Position numbers and translations under genes: made by a program | Assembly (NCBI RefSeq): GCF_001436755.1 | Contig: NZ_AYZD01000011.1 | Coordinates: forward strand, 296,871 to 346,600 | Direction: 5' to 3' | DNA length: 49,730 nt | Source: Liquorilactobacillus aquaticus DSM 21051 | GTDB lineage: Bacteria; Bacillota; Bacilli; Lactobacillales; Lactobacillaceae | Shown here: piece after piece, positions 1 to 8,865 of the stretch | Numbering within the stretch: position 1 is the stretch's first letter | Layout: each line of letters opens with the position of its first letter | The notes under the pieces: generated by a model | Told to the model about the DNA's origin: nothing | Database searches by the model: none | Seen by the model: the letters and a program-made list of their open reading frames with translations, nothing else

Positions 1-783
1 TCGCCCACGGGAATACAACCTCGGTGCCATGGTAAAACTGGTTCTTTTGGCGTACAGTTACGGCATTTTCAGTAGTCGAAAAATTGAACGCTTTGCCCGT
101 GAAAACAAGCCAGCTAGTTGGTTGATCTCCGTCAAAATGGCATGGTTGACGATGTATCTTTTATTGATGGGACAAAGATTTTAGCTGATGCGAACAAATA
201 TAGTTTTGTTTGGAAGAAGAATACAATTCGCTTTGATCAAATGAATCGAAAAAAATTAGTGAAACTTTTAGGCGAACTACATGAAGCTAAAATTGTCGAT
301 GAAGTCCCGGCCGGTTCGAATTTAACTCCTGAATTGATAGACACGATGATCAGCAAAGTTGAGGACCACTTAGTGGTATTGAACGAAACCGCTGAAGCCA
401 CGAAGCAGGTCTCACCGAACCCAGCCAAACAGCAATGTCGTACCATTAAATCTCAAAAATGAAAACTTGACGAGCGGCGTGACAAAATGCGTGAACATCA
501 AGCCCAACAAGTAATCTATGGTCAACGCAAGATCGACATTGAACCGATTTTTGGTAAGATGAAGGCTTCTTTGCGTTTTAATCGCTTCTCGGTGCGTGGC
601 TTTGAGAAGGTCACCAAGGAAGCCGGCATCGTCGTCATGGCATTAAATATCATGAAACTGGTCACGTTAGGGGCCAGCTTAAAAAATCAAAGACTTAAGC
701 AAATAGGACGAGAAACCGAATTTTGGTTTCTCGTCCTATTTGCTTATACAGAGGCTAGTTATGTCACAGCCTCTTTGTTTTAA
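1..783 (+). pseudogene. Decayed IS1182-family transposase, 5' end outside window
   Basis: Bases 2 to about 117 read, in one frame, an N-terminal IS1182-type segment (REYNLGAMVKLVLLAYSYG, then SSRKIERFARENKP). From 118 the match moves to another frame with the first catalytic block (FIDGTKILADANKYSFVWKK). That frame meets an in-frame TGA at 460-462 and then resumes with [20 protein letters not shown] and [18 protein letters not shown], the C-terminal DDE region. So there is a frameshift near 115-130 and one nonsense codon. The spacing between blocks is shorter than in a full transposase of about 450-480 residues, which suggests internal deletions as well. It cannot make an active enzyme. The family call rests on remembered motifs; the true left end lies before the window. 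Confidence 0.8.
697..745 (+). terminator. Long perfect hairpin inside the transposase remnant tail
   Basis: A 21-bp perfect inverted repeat (697-717 and 725-745) surrounds a 7-base loop. It lies within the open frame near the end of the transposase remnant. It has no strong T-run after it, so it may be an element-end structure rather than a terminator. Confidence 0.45.
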
Positions 784-886
784 TTCTACATTATGCCTCT
801 AACGTGTTCCAATAGTCAGCCTGGTTATACTTCTCTTGTAATATCCATCCACATTAGTATACTTCAGTGGTTAATTCCATCTGTGC

Positions 887-1339
887 TTACTTCGTATTTC
901 CATCCTCAATACTTTTTCCAATGGTTTTAATAAGCTCGACGTCTTTTCTGTATTCACTCGCTGTCATGTCGACCGCAGCAAAACAAGAAGTCATTTTATT
1001 CTTTATTTCACATTTTTTTTGCTTGGCTTTTTTTGTCAAACAAATAAAAACTTTTCTTGCATCTTCAAGACTATGATTACGTTCGATCCAACCATCTTTC
1101 TCCATCCGTTTCAAAAGAGGTGTCAATGTTCCATTATCTAAATTCAGTTTCGCTCCTAACTCCTTGATCATCATCGGCTCCCCTGTCTCCCATAAAGCCA
1201 ATAGAGTGATATATTGCGGATATGTTAGTTTGTATTCTTTAAGAGCTCCAGCGTAAAACTTATTATATATTTTTTGTGCAGTATAAATAGCAAAACATAA
1301 TTCATCATCTAATTTATTCGGTACGTGCTCTAATCCCAT
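887..1339 (-). CDS. MarR-family regulator, OhrR type (peroxide sensing)
   Basis: A 150-residue winged-helix protein of the MarR family. Cys15 sits in the N-terminal helix in the context DDELCFAIYTAQK, matching the reactive cysteine of 1-Cys OhrR repressors. The winged-helix core (YPQYITLLALWE, MIKELGAKLNLDNGTLTPLL, then MEKDGWIER with SLEDAR wing) occupies about residues 40-100. OhrR represses an organic hydroperoxide reductase gene and lets go when Cys15 is oxidised by organic peroxide. No ohr gene is seen beside it here, so the target is elsewhere or different. The gene lies 47 bp downstream of jag in the same direction and may be read from it. Family call is firm; the peroxide signal is inferred from Cys15. 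Confidence 0.82.
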   Translation of the reverse strand: MGLEHVPNKLDDELCFAIYTAQKIYNKFYAGALKEYKLTYPQYITLLALWETGEPMMIKELGAKLNLDNGTLTPLLKRMEKDGWIERNHSLEDARKVFICLTKKAKQKKCEIKNKMTSCFAAVDMTASEYRKDVELIKTIGKSIEDGNTK

Positions 1340-1386
1340 GGTGAATCTCTCCTATTTTCTAAAGATTTCAGTTCACTACTATGAAG

Positions 1387-2124
1387 TTATTTCAATGGTT
1401 CGACAATAACATAACGACGTGGTTCACTTCCGCGTGAGTGCGTTATCACACGCTTATCATGCGCTAAAGTTGCATGAATTATTTTTCTTTCAAATGATGG
1501 CATTGCATCCAGATAAACTGTTTTCTTGTGCATCACTGCATCCCGTGCAACATTTTGAGCCAGTCTCTCCAATGTTTGCTTCCGCTTTTCACGATATTCT
1601 CCAACGTCCAGCGTAAGTCTCATTTTTGAGCAATTTCGCTGTTCTAAATAATTTTGTGCTAAAACTTGTAAAGCATTCAAGATCCGCCCATGTTTTCCAA
1701 TAAGCGCACCCTCTTGTTCAGTATTGAAATTATAAACAACGTTGCGAGACACTTGATCGACAGTAATAGAAGTTTCTATCCCCATTTTTTCTGTAATATC
1801 AGCTAAATAATACCCTAACTGGCGAATAATAACATCTTTTTCGCTGCTTTTACTGTTTATTCTTTTTGGAACACTTTCTTCCTTCTGTTGCTGTGCATTC
1901 GTTCTAACAGTTCGACAAGCTTTTTTTTCTGTTTTTTTCTTCTTTTGGAGCTTTGGGTTGAGCTCGATTTCAACTTCAGCTTGCTTTTTACCTATTCCAA
2001 GAAAACCCTTTTTCCCAGCTGATAAAACTGTTATTTTAACATCATTCCTAGTTTTATGCAGAATAGTTAGCCCGTTATCAATGGCCTCTGAAACTGTCCA
2101 ACCTTTATATCTAGACACTATCAT
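1387..2124 (-). CDS. jag: Jag/KhpB (SpoIIIJ-associated) RNA-binding protein
   Basis: A 245-residue protein with the three Jag parts in order: an N-terminal Jag_N domain (residues 1-50, with GKKGFLGIGKKQAEVEIE), a basic linker rich in K/R/Q (about 55-95), a KH domain with the GKHG loop (ALIGKHGRILNALQVLAQN), and a C-terminal R3H domain (SFERKIIHATLAHDKRVITH). In Gram-positive cocci and lactobacilli Jag/KhpB partners KhpA, binds RNA and influences cell elongation and division. It normally follows yidC in the rpmH-rnpA-yidC-jag operon. Here two plus-strand genes stand between yidC and jag, so jag needs its own promoter. The start ATG has a purine-rich site just upstream on the minus strand. Confidence 0.93.
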   Translation of the reverse strand: MIVSRYKGWTVSEAIDNGLTILHKTRNDVKITVLSAGKKGFLGIGKKQAEVEIELNPKLQKKKKTEKKACRTVRTNAQQQKEESVPKRINSKSSEKDVIIRQLGYYLADITEKMGIETSITVDQVSRNVVYNFNTEQEGALIGKHGRILNALQVLAQNYLEQRNCSKMRLTLDVGEYREKRKQTLERLAQNVARDAVMHKKTVYLDAMPSFERKIIHATLAHDKRVITHSRGSEPRRYVIVEPLK

Positions 2125-2342
2125 TCCCCCCTAACTAATATTACTGCAGTAAAAAGCTGCTCCTCATGCTCAATTACCCATAATTGCCACATATTAGACA
2201 TTATAGCATTTTATTCTTTAGATTATCCCTTAAAGATGCGTTATTGCGATTTTGTTCTCAAACATTTGGATTCAAACATTTTTATGCGGATTGTAGTAGA
2301 ATATACTTTGTATTTTAAATCAATTAAAAGCGAGGTTTTTCG

Positions 2343-3197
2343 ATGAAGAGTTTAATTGACACTTACACACTAAGCAACGGCTCAAAAATCCCAATTGTTG
2401 GTTTTGGAACCTGGCAGACCCAAGATGGTCCACTTGCAGTCATTGCTGTTAAATCAGCATTATCATCAGGTTACCGTCATATAGACACTGCTGAGATGTA
2501 TGGCAATGAAAAAAGCGTTGGGAAAGCCATTAGAGAAAGCGGCATATCTCGCAGAACACTTTTTGTAACGAGTAAACTGAACAATCACGCACACAGTTAT
2601 GAAGCGGCAAGAGATGCTATTGACAAATCACTCAAAGATCTCCAAGTTGATTACCTCGATCTGTTTTTGATTCACTGGCCTAATCCAAAACCAGCTCGTG
2701 ATGCACACTGGAAAGAACATTTGCAAGATACTTGGCGTGCACTTGAAGATGCTTATGATGAAGGAAAGCTCAAAGCGATTGGGGTTTCTAACTTTAAAAA
2801 AAGGCATTTTGAAATATTGGAGAAAACTCAACATACTGCGCCAATGGTCAATCAGATTCGAATTTGTCCAGGAGATGTAGACAAAGACACGATCGATTAC
2901 TGTCGCAGCAAAAATATCCTACTAGAAGCATACAGTCCCTTAGGTACAGGTAAAATTTTCTCTGATAACACAATGAAAGCTCTTGCAGAAAAAAATGACC
3001 GAACCATAGCCCAAATATGTCTTAGATGGTCTCTTCAGCAAGGATTTTTGCCTTTACCAAAATCAATCCATGAGGACCGCATTGAAGAAAACTCACATCT
3101 TTTTGACTTTGAATTATCTGATCAAGACATGGAGACCATAAATAAGCTTGATGGAATAGTGGGTTATGCCCCTGATCCTGATAAAGTTGAGTTTTGA
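2343..3197 (+). CDS. Aldo/keto reductase
   Basis: A 284-residue NADPH-dependent oxidoreductase of the aldo/keto reductase superfamily, prokaryotic AKR5-like group. The catalytic tetrad is visible: Asp48 and Tyr53 in GYRHIDTAEMYGNE, Lys78 in FVTSKL, and His111 in DLFLIHWP. Further signatures are GKLKAIGVSNF and LLEAYSPLGTG, followed by the cofactor-binding tail LPLPKSIHEDRIEEN. Such enzymes reduce small aldehydes and ketones, for example 2,5-diketogluconate or methylglyoxal; the substrate cannot be told from sequence. A purine-rich site (AGCGAGG) precedes the ATG. It is placed, with pepO, between jag and yidC, in the opposite direction to both. A second, diverged family member lies at 29710-30549. 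Confidence 0.92.
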   Translation: MKSLIDTYTLSNGSKIPIVGFGTWQTQDGPLAVIAVKSALSSGYRHIDTAEMYGNEKSVGKAIRESGISRRTLFVTSKLNNHAHSYEAARDAIDKSLKDLQVDYLDLFLIHWPNPKPARDAHWKEHLQDTWRALEDAYDEGKLKAIGVSNFKKRHFEILEKTQHTAPMVNQIRICPGDVDKDTIDYCRSKNILLEAYSPLGTGKIFSDNTMKALAEKNDRTIAQICLRWSLQQGFLPLPKSIHEDRIEENSHLFDFELSDQDMETINKLDGIVGYAPDPDKVEF

Positions 3198-3294
3198 CAA
3201 CTCCCCAACTCTGTAATAGCATGACATTTATGCGTAATTATTAATTACAATTGCGCATAAATCTAAATCCAGAAATATTTATGCTTTAGTCCTG

Positions 3295-3333
3295 GAGCTG
3301 TGACAAATTTTTTGTTTTGTCATGGCTCTTTTC
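3295..3333 (+). terminator. Rho-independent terminator after the aldo/keto reductase
   Basis: Stem GAGCTGTGACAAA pairs, with G-T wobbles, with TTTGTCATGGCTC and is followed by TTTTCT. A second weaker inverted repeat (ATTTATGCG with CGCATAAAT, 3226-3262) lies just before it. Confidence 0.6.
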
Positions 3334-3409
3334 TGGTCAACTACTAAGCTTTTATCTCAAATAATTTTGAATTACAATAAAAAATATATTATAACAAAGG
3401 GGTTTTAAC

Positions 3410-5317
3410 ATGAGTAAAAAGGTAAAAGAATCTTTAATCAAAGACAACTTATACATGGCTGTCAATGGTGAGTGGCTCAAAACTGCAAAAATTCCCGCAG
3501 ATAAACCTTTGACTGGAGGTTTCGCAGATCTAGCAGACAACATCGAAAAGACCTTAATGCGTGACTTTAACCAACTAAGTAGTGGTGAGCTTAATTCAGA
3601 TAATCCATATTTGACCGAATTCTTAAAATATTACAGCTTGGCAACAGACTTTTCCAAGCGGGATACCGCTGGTTTCGACCCCGCTCGTTCATATCTGAAA
3701 AGAATTGAGAATTTAAAAAGCTTGTCAGATTGGGAAAAACAACTAACAGACCTAACCTTAGCTGGATATTCTTCCCCAATTCCTCTCTATGTCGAACCAG
3801 ATATGAAAAACACACAACTTTATGCACTATATGCGGGCGTCCCAAATCTTATTCTTCCTGACAAAACATACTATTCTCCAGAGAATCCATCATCTAAAAA
3901 ATTATTGCAAATTTATTCCGCAATGTTAACGAAATTACTAGAACTTGCCGGCTATTCAAAGGAGTTTGTTCAAAAAACGATCGCTGGGGCATTAGCGTTT
4001 GATAAATCCTTAGTTTCCCATGTTAAGGACAGCACTGAATTGGCTGATTATGTCAAGTCATATAATAAATATAGCCTGCAAGATTTTGCAAACTGTAATC
4101 AGCATTTTGACATTCAAAACTATCTCACAACCTTACTCGGTCACGAACCCGATCAGGTTATTGTCAGTGAGCCAAAGTATTATGCTGCATTGAATGATCT
4201 CGTTAACGAAGAGACTTTTTCCAATATGAAGAGCTGGCTCTTAACAAAAACAATTTTATCCATTAGCCCTTACCTCTCTGATAAAATACGAATAATTGCC
4301 GGAACTTATTCTCGCACAATTTCAGGCAGTAAAGAACCTATGAATCCAACTAAAAGTGCTTATTATCTAGCAACTTCACAATTCGACCAAGTTGTTGGTT
4401 TATATTACGCGCATAAGTACTTTGGCGAAGCTGCTAAAAAAGACGTAACAGCAATGGTCAAAAAAATGACTGATATTTATAAAAAGCGGCTTTCCACTAA
4501 TAGTTGGCTGAGCAAGGACACCCGTGAAAAAGCTGTTGTCAAACTCGAAAAACTCGGTATTCAAGTTGGTTATCCAGATAAACTTGATCCGTTGTATAAA
4601 AAATTCAAGGTTAAGACAGGTTCCTTATTAGAAAACAGTCTCGCCTTTGATCAAATCGCGCTGAAAGAACATTATGGCAAGTGGAACAAGCCTGTAGATC
4701 GGACCCGATGGGAAATGAGTGCTCACACAGTCAATGCGTATTATAACCCTTCATACAATGTTATTGTGTTCCCAGCTGCCATCCTCCAGGCTCCATTTTA
4801 TAGCTTTGAACAGTCGGCAAGTGAAAACTATGGCGGCATCGGTGCAGTTATCGCACACGAAATTTCACATGCTTTTGATAATAATGGTGCACACTTCGAT
4901 GAATTAGGTAATCTCCATAATTGGTGGACCAAACACGATCTCGAGTACTTCAATAAATTATCTCAAAAAATGATTGAAGAATTCGATGGGCTAAAAACAC
5001 CTGCTGGAAATGTTAATGGGAAACTAGTTGTCTCAGAAAACATTGCTGATGCTGGTGGGTTAAGTTGTGCCTTAGAAGCTGCTAAAAACGAATCTGATGT
5101 TGACCTGAAAAGCTTCTTTTATAACTGGGCACGGGTCTGGTGCATGAAATCCTCGCTAGAACGTCAAAAATTACTTTTAGCAATTGATGTCCATGCGCCC
5201 CATGAGTTGCGAGCCAATATCCAGCCTCAAAACTTAGGTGATTTCTATAAAACATTCAATATTCAGCCAGAAGATGGTATGTACTTAGAGCCTTCAAAAC
5301 GTGTTAATATCTGGTAA
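3410..5317 (+). CDS. pepO: PepO, M13-family (neprilysin-like) zinc endopeptidase
   Basis: A 635-residue metallopeptidase of family M13. The zinc site is HEISH at residues 483-487, and the third ligand is Glu543 in ENIADAGGLS, with Asp547 the supporting acid. The substrate-backbone motif NAYYNPSYNVIVFPAAIL precedes the zinc site, as in all M13 enzymes. There is no signal peptide or membrane segment, which fits the cytoplasmic oligopeptidase PepO of lactic acid bacteria that trims imported peptides of about 5-30 residues. The length is normal for the family. The ATG follows a GGGG-rich site. It converges on yidC, and a 46-bp palindromic terminator separates the two. Confidence 0.95.
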   Translation: MSKKVKESLIKDNLYMAVNGEWLKTAKIPADKPLTGGFADLADNIEKTLMRDFNQLSSGELNSDNPYLTEFLKYYSLATDFSKRDTAGFDPARSYLKRIENLKSLSDWEKQLTDLTLAGYSSPIPLYVEPDMKNTQLYALYAGVPNLILPDKTYYSPENPSSKKLLQIYSAMLTKLLELAGYSKEFVQKTIAGALAFDKSLVSHVKDSTELADYVKSYNKYSLQDFANCNQHFDIQNYLTTLLGHEPDQVIVSEPKYYAALNDLVNEETFSNMKSWLLTKTILSISPYLSDKIRIIAGTYSRTISGSKEPMNPTKSAYYLATSQFDQVVGLYYAHKYFGEAAKKDVTAMVKKMTDIYKKRLSTNSWLSKDTREKAVVKLEKLGIQVGYPDKLDPLYKKFKVKTGSLLENSLAFDQIALKEHYGKWNKPVDRTRWEMSAHTVNAYYNPSYNVIVFPAAILQAPFYSFEQSASENYGGIGAVIAHEISHAFDNNGAHFDELGNLHNWWTKHDLEYFNKLSQKMIEEFDGLKTPAGNVNGKLVVSENIADAGGLSCALEAAKNESDVDLKSFFYNWARVWCMKSSLERQKLLLAIDVHAPHELRANIQPQNLGDFYKTFNIQPEDGMYLEPSKRVNIW

Positions 5318-5330
5318 GTATCCCCAAACA

Positions 5331-5376
5331 AAAACAAAGACAGCTTATTTCCTAGGAAATAAGCTGTCTTTGTTTT
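5331..5376. terminator. Bidirectional terminator between pepO and yidC
   Basis: A 46-bp perfect palindrome centred on CCTAGG, with A-rich and T-rich ends, lies between two convergent genes. It can stop transcripts from both sides. Confidence 0.85.
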
Positions 5377-5433
5377 ATTAGTATGTATTCATAATTGAAT
5401 CACAGAGATCAATTAATCAACACATGAATACTA

Positions 5434-6267
5434 TTACTTTTTCTTACTTCTGTAAGCTTTTCGTTTTGCTTTTTCAAGCGCTCTTTTTCTTGCTTTCTCT
5501 GCTTTTTTCTTCTCTTCACGTTCTTTATTGATTTTGAACGGATTATTGATGAGCATTGTTTGCCCGACTGAGAAAGCATTTGTAATAACCCAGTAAAGCG
5601 AGAGGGCTGAAGGCAAACTGATCGCAGAAAAAAGAATAATTGCTGGCATTCCATAAGTCATGGCAGCTGTCATTCCATTTTGCTCCGGTTGTGACATCAC
5701 GCTCAACTTAGATGTACCAAAGGTAAAGATAGCTGCAAGGATAGGTAAGACAAAGTATGGATCACGATCACCAAGCTGCATCCATAAGAATGATCCTGTT
5801 TTCAAGACCTGCGATCTTAAAATAGCTTGATACAAAGCCAATAAAATAGGCATTTGCACTAAAATCGGCAAGCAGCCAGCTACTGGATTTACCCCAGCTT
5901 CTGCATATAATTTCTGCTGTTCTTCACGTAACTTGCTTTGTGTTTCGCTATCTTTAGCAGAATATTTTTTCTGCAACTTTTTTAGTTTTGGTTGTAATTC
6001 AGACGTCTTGCGCATGCTTTTTGTCTGATAAAACATTAGCGGCAAAAGAATGACACGAACGATGATCGTAAATACAATAATCCCCCAGCCATAACTGTCA
6101 CCGAACACCCTACTTAAAAACTGAATAGCTTTAATAAAGTTCCAAATAATATAGTGATCCCAAATACCGGAACTATTTTGTGTCACAGTTGATCTGCTAC
6201 AACCAGCTAAAAAGAACATTATCATGCCAGCACTAAACAGCATGCCGATCCGCTTTGCTTTCTTCAC
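5434..6267 (-). CDS. yidC: YidC/OxaA membrane protein insertase (lipoprotein form)
   Basis: A 277-residue insertase that places proteins in the membrane with or without SecYEG. It begins with a lipoprotein signal peptide ending in the lipobox FLAGC (Cys22), as in Gram-positive YidC1. Five hydrophobic segments follow, with the family motifs RVILLPLMFYQTKSMRK, NPVAGCLPILVQMPILLALYQAI, FLWMQLGDRDPYFVLPILAA and ALSLYWVITNAFSVGQ. The cytoplasmic tail (about residues 245-277) is very basic, as expected for ribosome contact. It follows rnpA by 26 bp in the rpmH-rnpA-yidC operon. jag, its usual next gene, is displaced by two opposite-strand genes. Confidence 0.95.
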   Translation of the reverse strand: MKKAKRIGMLFSAGMIMFFLAGCSRSTVTQNSSGIWDHYIIWNFIKAIQFLSRVFGDSYGWGIIVFTIIVRVILLPLMFYQTKSMRKTSELQPKLKKLQKKYSAKDSETQSKLREEQQKLYAEAGVNPVAGCLPILVQMPILLALYQAILRSQVLKTGSFLWMQLGDRDPYFVLPILAAIFTFGTSKLSVMSQPEQNGMTAAMTYGMPAIILFSAISLPSALSLYWVITNAFSVGQTMLINNPFKINKEREEKKKAEKARKRALEKAKRKAYRSKKK

Positions 6268-6293
6268 TGCACTTCCCTCACTTTAAACATCTT

Positions 6294-6638
6294 CTAATCT
6301 TTTTTCAATACATGGGCCAAGCGCAAAACATGTATTAAATGCTGCTTTGTTTCAGCCATTGACAACCCAGAAACGGCAGGACGAGCAATAACAATAAAGT
6401 CGCAATCTTGTTTCAATTGCGGCTTAAGTTCTGTCAAGCTTTGCCTTATACGACGTTTCACCCAATTTCTAGCAACGGCATTCCCAATTTTTTTACCCAC
6501 CGAAATTCCAACTCTAAAATGAGCCTGCTGTGGTTTTTCAATCATATAAACGACAAACTGTCGATTAGCACATGACTTTCCCTGCACAAATACTTTTTGA
6601 AACTCCGCTTCTTTCTTGACACGGTATGATTTTCGCAT
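6294..6638 (-). CDS. rnpA: Ribonuclease P protein component
   Basis: A 114-residue basic protein. N-terminal [20 protein letters not shown] and the central signature [13 protein letters not shown] identify RnpA, the protein subunit that helps the RNase P RNA bind and cleave precursor tRNA 5' leaders. The usual third residue of the RNR motif is Trp here (RNW), a modest variation. The gene lies between rpmH and yidC on the minus strand, with a hairpin between rpmH and rnpA that may set their relative output. Confidence 0.95.
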   Translation of the reverse strand: MRKSYRVKKEAEFQKVFVQGKSCANRQFVVYMIEKPQQAHFRVGISVGKKIGNAVARNWVKRRIRQSLTELKPQLKQDCDFIVIARPAVSGLSMAETKQHLIHVLRLAHVLKKD

Positions 6639-6681
6639 AATACATCTCCAAGTGCCTTGTAAAAGTCTTCAAATAAAGAAA

Positions 6682-6704
6682 AGACCACTGACGGTCAGTG
6701 GTCT
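6682..6704 (-). terminator. Hairpin overlapping the rpmH stop codon
   Basis: An 11-bp perfect stem (6682-6692 with 6694-6704) includes the TAG stop of rpmH. A T-rich tract follows on the minus strand. It is likely a partial terminator or attenuator between highly expressed rpmH and rnpA. Confidence 0.55.
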
Positions 6705-6837
6705 ATGCAGACAATACTTTTCTACCTTTACGGCGTCTACGTGCTAAAACATTACGACCGTTACTTGTACTCATACGTTTGCGGAAACCATGTACTCTTG
6801 AACGATGACGCTTCTTTGGCTGGTAAGTTCTCTTCAT
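6703..6837 (-). CDS. rpmH: Ribosomal protein bL34
   Basis: The 44-residue protein begins [20 protein letters not shown] and ends [12 protein letters not shown], the full standard length of bL34, a small very basic large-subunit protein. The ATG at 6837 is chosen over an in-frame upstream extension to 6918 because AAGGAGG lies 8 bases ahead of it and the extension is hydrophobic and unlike the family. It is first in the minus-strand rpmH-rnpA-yidC operon, divergent from dnaA across the origin. Confidence 0.97.
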   Translation of the reverse strand: MKRTYQPKKRHRSRVHGFRKRMSTSNGRNVLARRRRKGRKVLSA

Positions 6838-6889
6838 AGGATTCAACACCTCCTTAATCCAATAAGCATACTCAACAATCGTAATCAGA

Positions 6890-6918
6890 ATTTTACTAAA
6901 AAAAACTATTTCTGTCAA
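6890..6918 (-). promoter_or_regulatory. Strong promoter of rpmH operon
   Basis: On the minus strand TTGACA (6913-6918) and TAAAAT (6890-6895) are separated by exactly 17 bases, upstream of the rpmH ribosome site. Confidence 0.8.
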
Positions 6919-6991
6919 GTTGCCTTACTGAACCATCCTATCATAATTTAGTTTTTAATAAAAGACAATTTTAAAAAAAGCTTCTATACAG

Positions 6992-7294
6992 TTATCCACA
7001 AAAGGTCCTAATCGACACACAGTATCTGTGGATTTCTTGCTATCCATATTTTTTACGCACAGTTTCTCCTCAGTGTTTAACCACAAATAAACAAGCTGTG
7101 AATATTTTTTCCACAAGCGGTTTTTATCCTGTGCAAAACTCTGATTAGCGCCTATGCGTAGGGCTTAAAGAAACACATTTCGTTGTGGAAAACTCGAAAA
7201 ATAACAAGTTGTGCACTTAGCGCGTTTTGCTGTGGAAAACTTTTTGAACAGGGTGTTATTTAAAATTACCAGTTTTACACAAACCTGTGGAAAA
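6992..7294. other. oriC, DnaA-box cluster upstream of dnaA
   Basis: A run of DnaA boxes: a perfect TTATCCACA at 6992-7000 and near matches TGTGGATTT (7027), TTAACCACA (7077), TTTTCCACA (7107) and TGTGGAAAA (7184, 7231, 7286). This is the upstream half of a bipartite origin like that of Bacillus subtilis and also covers the dnaA promoter, so DnaA probably controls its own gene. No other gene is seen in 6919-7350. Confidence 0.88.
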
Positions 7295-7350
7295 CTTTTT
7301 GATTAAATGCTAGAATAGCATAGTGATAACCCAGAAAAGGAGGTTTAATT

Positions 7351-8703
7351 GTGCCTGATCTTGAAACCTTATGGCAATATATCTGTGATGAATTCAGTAA
7401 AAAACTGTCGACTATCAGCTATAATACTTGGCTTAAAGCCGTCAAACCCATCCAGTTCAAGTCCAATACTTTAGTTCTTGAAGTTCCAACTGCTCTTCAC
7501 AAAGACTATTGGAAAGCAAACTTAAGCAAACAAGTAACTTCTATGATAGCTGCTTCAATAGGCCAAAAAATTGATGTAGTCGCTAAATTGCCAGAAGAAC
7601 CAAATCCTTTGGACAATTCTTCATACACAAGTACAAATCCGTCACCCGCAAGAGATCCTTCACGCCCGACGTTTATGCGTGAAACAAAATTGAATGACAA
7701 GTATACATTCGATACCTTCGTTATAGGAAAAGGAAATCAAATGGCGCATGCTGCGGCGCTAGTTGTTGCCGAAGAACCAGGCGCTTTGTACAACCCTTTG
7801 TTCTTTTTTGGAGGTGTTGGGCTGGGGAAAACGCATTTAATGCACGCTATCGGACATCAGATGCTAGCAAATAATCCTCAAGCAAAAGTCAAATATGTCA
7901 CAAGTGAAGCATTTGCAAATGACTTTATTAATTCAATACAAACAAAGCGTCAAGAGGAATTCCGAAAGGAATACCGCAGTGTTGATCTTTTATTAGTCGA
8001 CGATATCCAATTTTTTGCAGATAAGGAAGGAACACAAGAAGAGTTCTTCCACACTTTTAATGCACTTTATGATGACAAGAAACAGATTGTACTTTCGTCA
8101 GACCGCCTCCCAAATGAGATTCCCAAATTGCAAAAACGTTTAGTTTCTCGTTTCAAATGGGGGCTTTCAGTCGATATAACTCCGCCTGATCTCGAAACAA
8201 GAATAGCCATTCTTAGAAACAAAGCCGATGCTGATGATTTGGCTATTCCTGATGACACGTTAAGCTACATAGCAGGGCAGATAGACTCGAATATTAGAGA
8301 ACTCGAAGGTGCACTTGTGCGTGTCCAAGCATATTCATCCATGACACATATGCCTGTCACAACTAGTCTAGCAGCTGATGCTTTGAAAAATCTCAAGCTG
8401 AACGGAAAAAGTAATGAAATATCAATAGCAGTTATTCAGGATAAAGTTGCTAAATACTACCATATCTCTATCAGTGATCTGAAGGGTAAAAAGAGGGTCA
8501 AAAACATCGTTATTCCGCGCCAGATCGCGATGTATCTAGCACGTGAGTTGACAGATGCCTCTTTACCAAAAATTGGACATGAGTTTGGAGGCAAAGATCA
8601 TACTACCGTAATTCATGCTCATGAAAAAATTTCTGGTGCTTTAGGTACTGATAATGATATGCAAAGAGCCATCAACGATTTAAAAGGTGAGTTAAAAAAA
8701 TAA
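7351..8703 (+). CDS. dnaA: Chromosomal replication initiator DnaA
   Basis: A 450-residue initiator with four domains: N-terminal DnaB-interacting region (1-80), a linker rich in S/T/P (about 90-110), the AAA+ core, and the C-terminal DNA-binding helix-turn-helix. The Walker A loop GGVGLGKT is residues 154-161 and Walker B is LLLVDDIQFF. The signature for box recognition is GGKDHTTVIHAHEKI. It opens the origin at the AT-rich element and loads the DnaB helicase. The GTG at 7351 is supported by AAAGGAGG 8 bases upstream. DnaA boxes lie on both flanks. Confidence 0.98.
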   Translation: MPDLETLWQYICDEFSKKLSTISYNTWLKAVKPIQFKSNTLVLEVPTALHKDYWKANLSKQVTSMIAASIGQKIDVVAKLPEEPNPLDNSSYTSTNPSPARDPSRPTFMRETKLNDKYTFDTFVIGKGNQMAHAAALVVAEEPGALYNPLFFFGGVGLGKTHLMHAIGHQMLANNPQAKVKYVTSEAFANDFINSIQTKRQEEFRKEYRSVDLLLVDDIQFFADKEGTQEEFFHTFNALYDDKKQIVLSSDRLPNEIPKLQKRLVSRFKWGLSVDITPPDLETRIAILRNKADADDLAIPDDTLSYIAGQIDSNIRELEGALVRVQAYSSMTHMPVTTSLAADALKNLKLNGKSNEISIAVIQDKVAKYYHISISDLKGKKRVKNIVIPRQIAMYLARELTDASLPKIGHEFGGKDHTTVIHAHEKISGALGTDNDMQRAINDLKGELKK

Positions 8704-8709
8704 TCCACT

Positions 8710-8853
8710 TGTGGACAAATGTGGATAAAAGCGCGTACTTATACACAGGATATCAACATGTGGATATCTTACAAAATAACAGCCCTTTTTAGTTTCCCAC
8801 AGTTTCCACAGGCCCTACTACTATTACTAGATTTTATTATTAATAAATATATA
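8710..8853. other. oriC, downstream boxes, DnaA-trio and AT-rich unwinding element
   Basis: Between dnaA and dnaN: TGTGGACAA (8710-8718), TGTGGATAA (8720-8728, perfect), TTATACACA (8739-8747), TGTGGATAT (8759-8767), TTTCCCACA (8793-8801) and TTTCCACA (8803-8810). A short GC stretch (GGCC, 8811-8814) is followed by CTA CTA CTA TTA CTA (8815-8829), whose complement reads GAT-type trios 3' to 5', then an AT-only stretch to about 8850. This order (box, GC spacer, DnaA-trios, AT-rich element) is that of the basal unwinding system described in B. subtilis. Confidence 0.85.
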
Positions 8854-8865
8854 CAGGAGGTTCTC

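Noticed and set aside
6838-6918. Upstream in-frame extension of rpmH
   Set aside because: It would place the -35 element and the real ribosome site inside the gene and makes bL34 far longer than the family.
8719-8865. Upstream in-frame extension of dnaN
   Set aside because: It translates the origin boxes and unwinding element. The ATG at 8866 has AGGAGG and gives the normal length.
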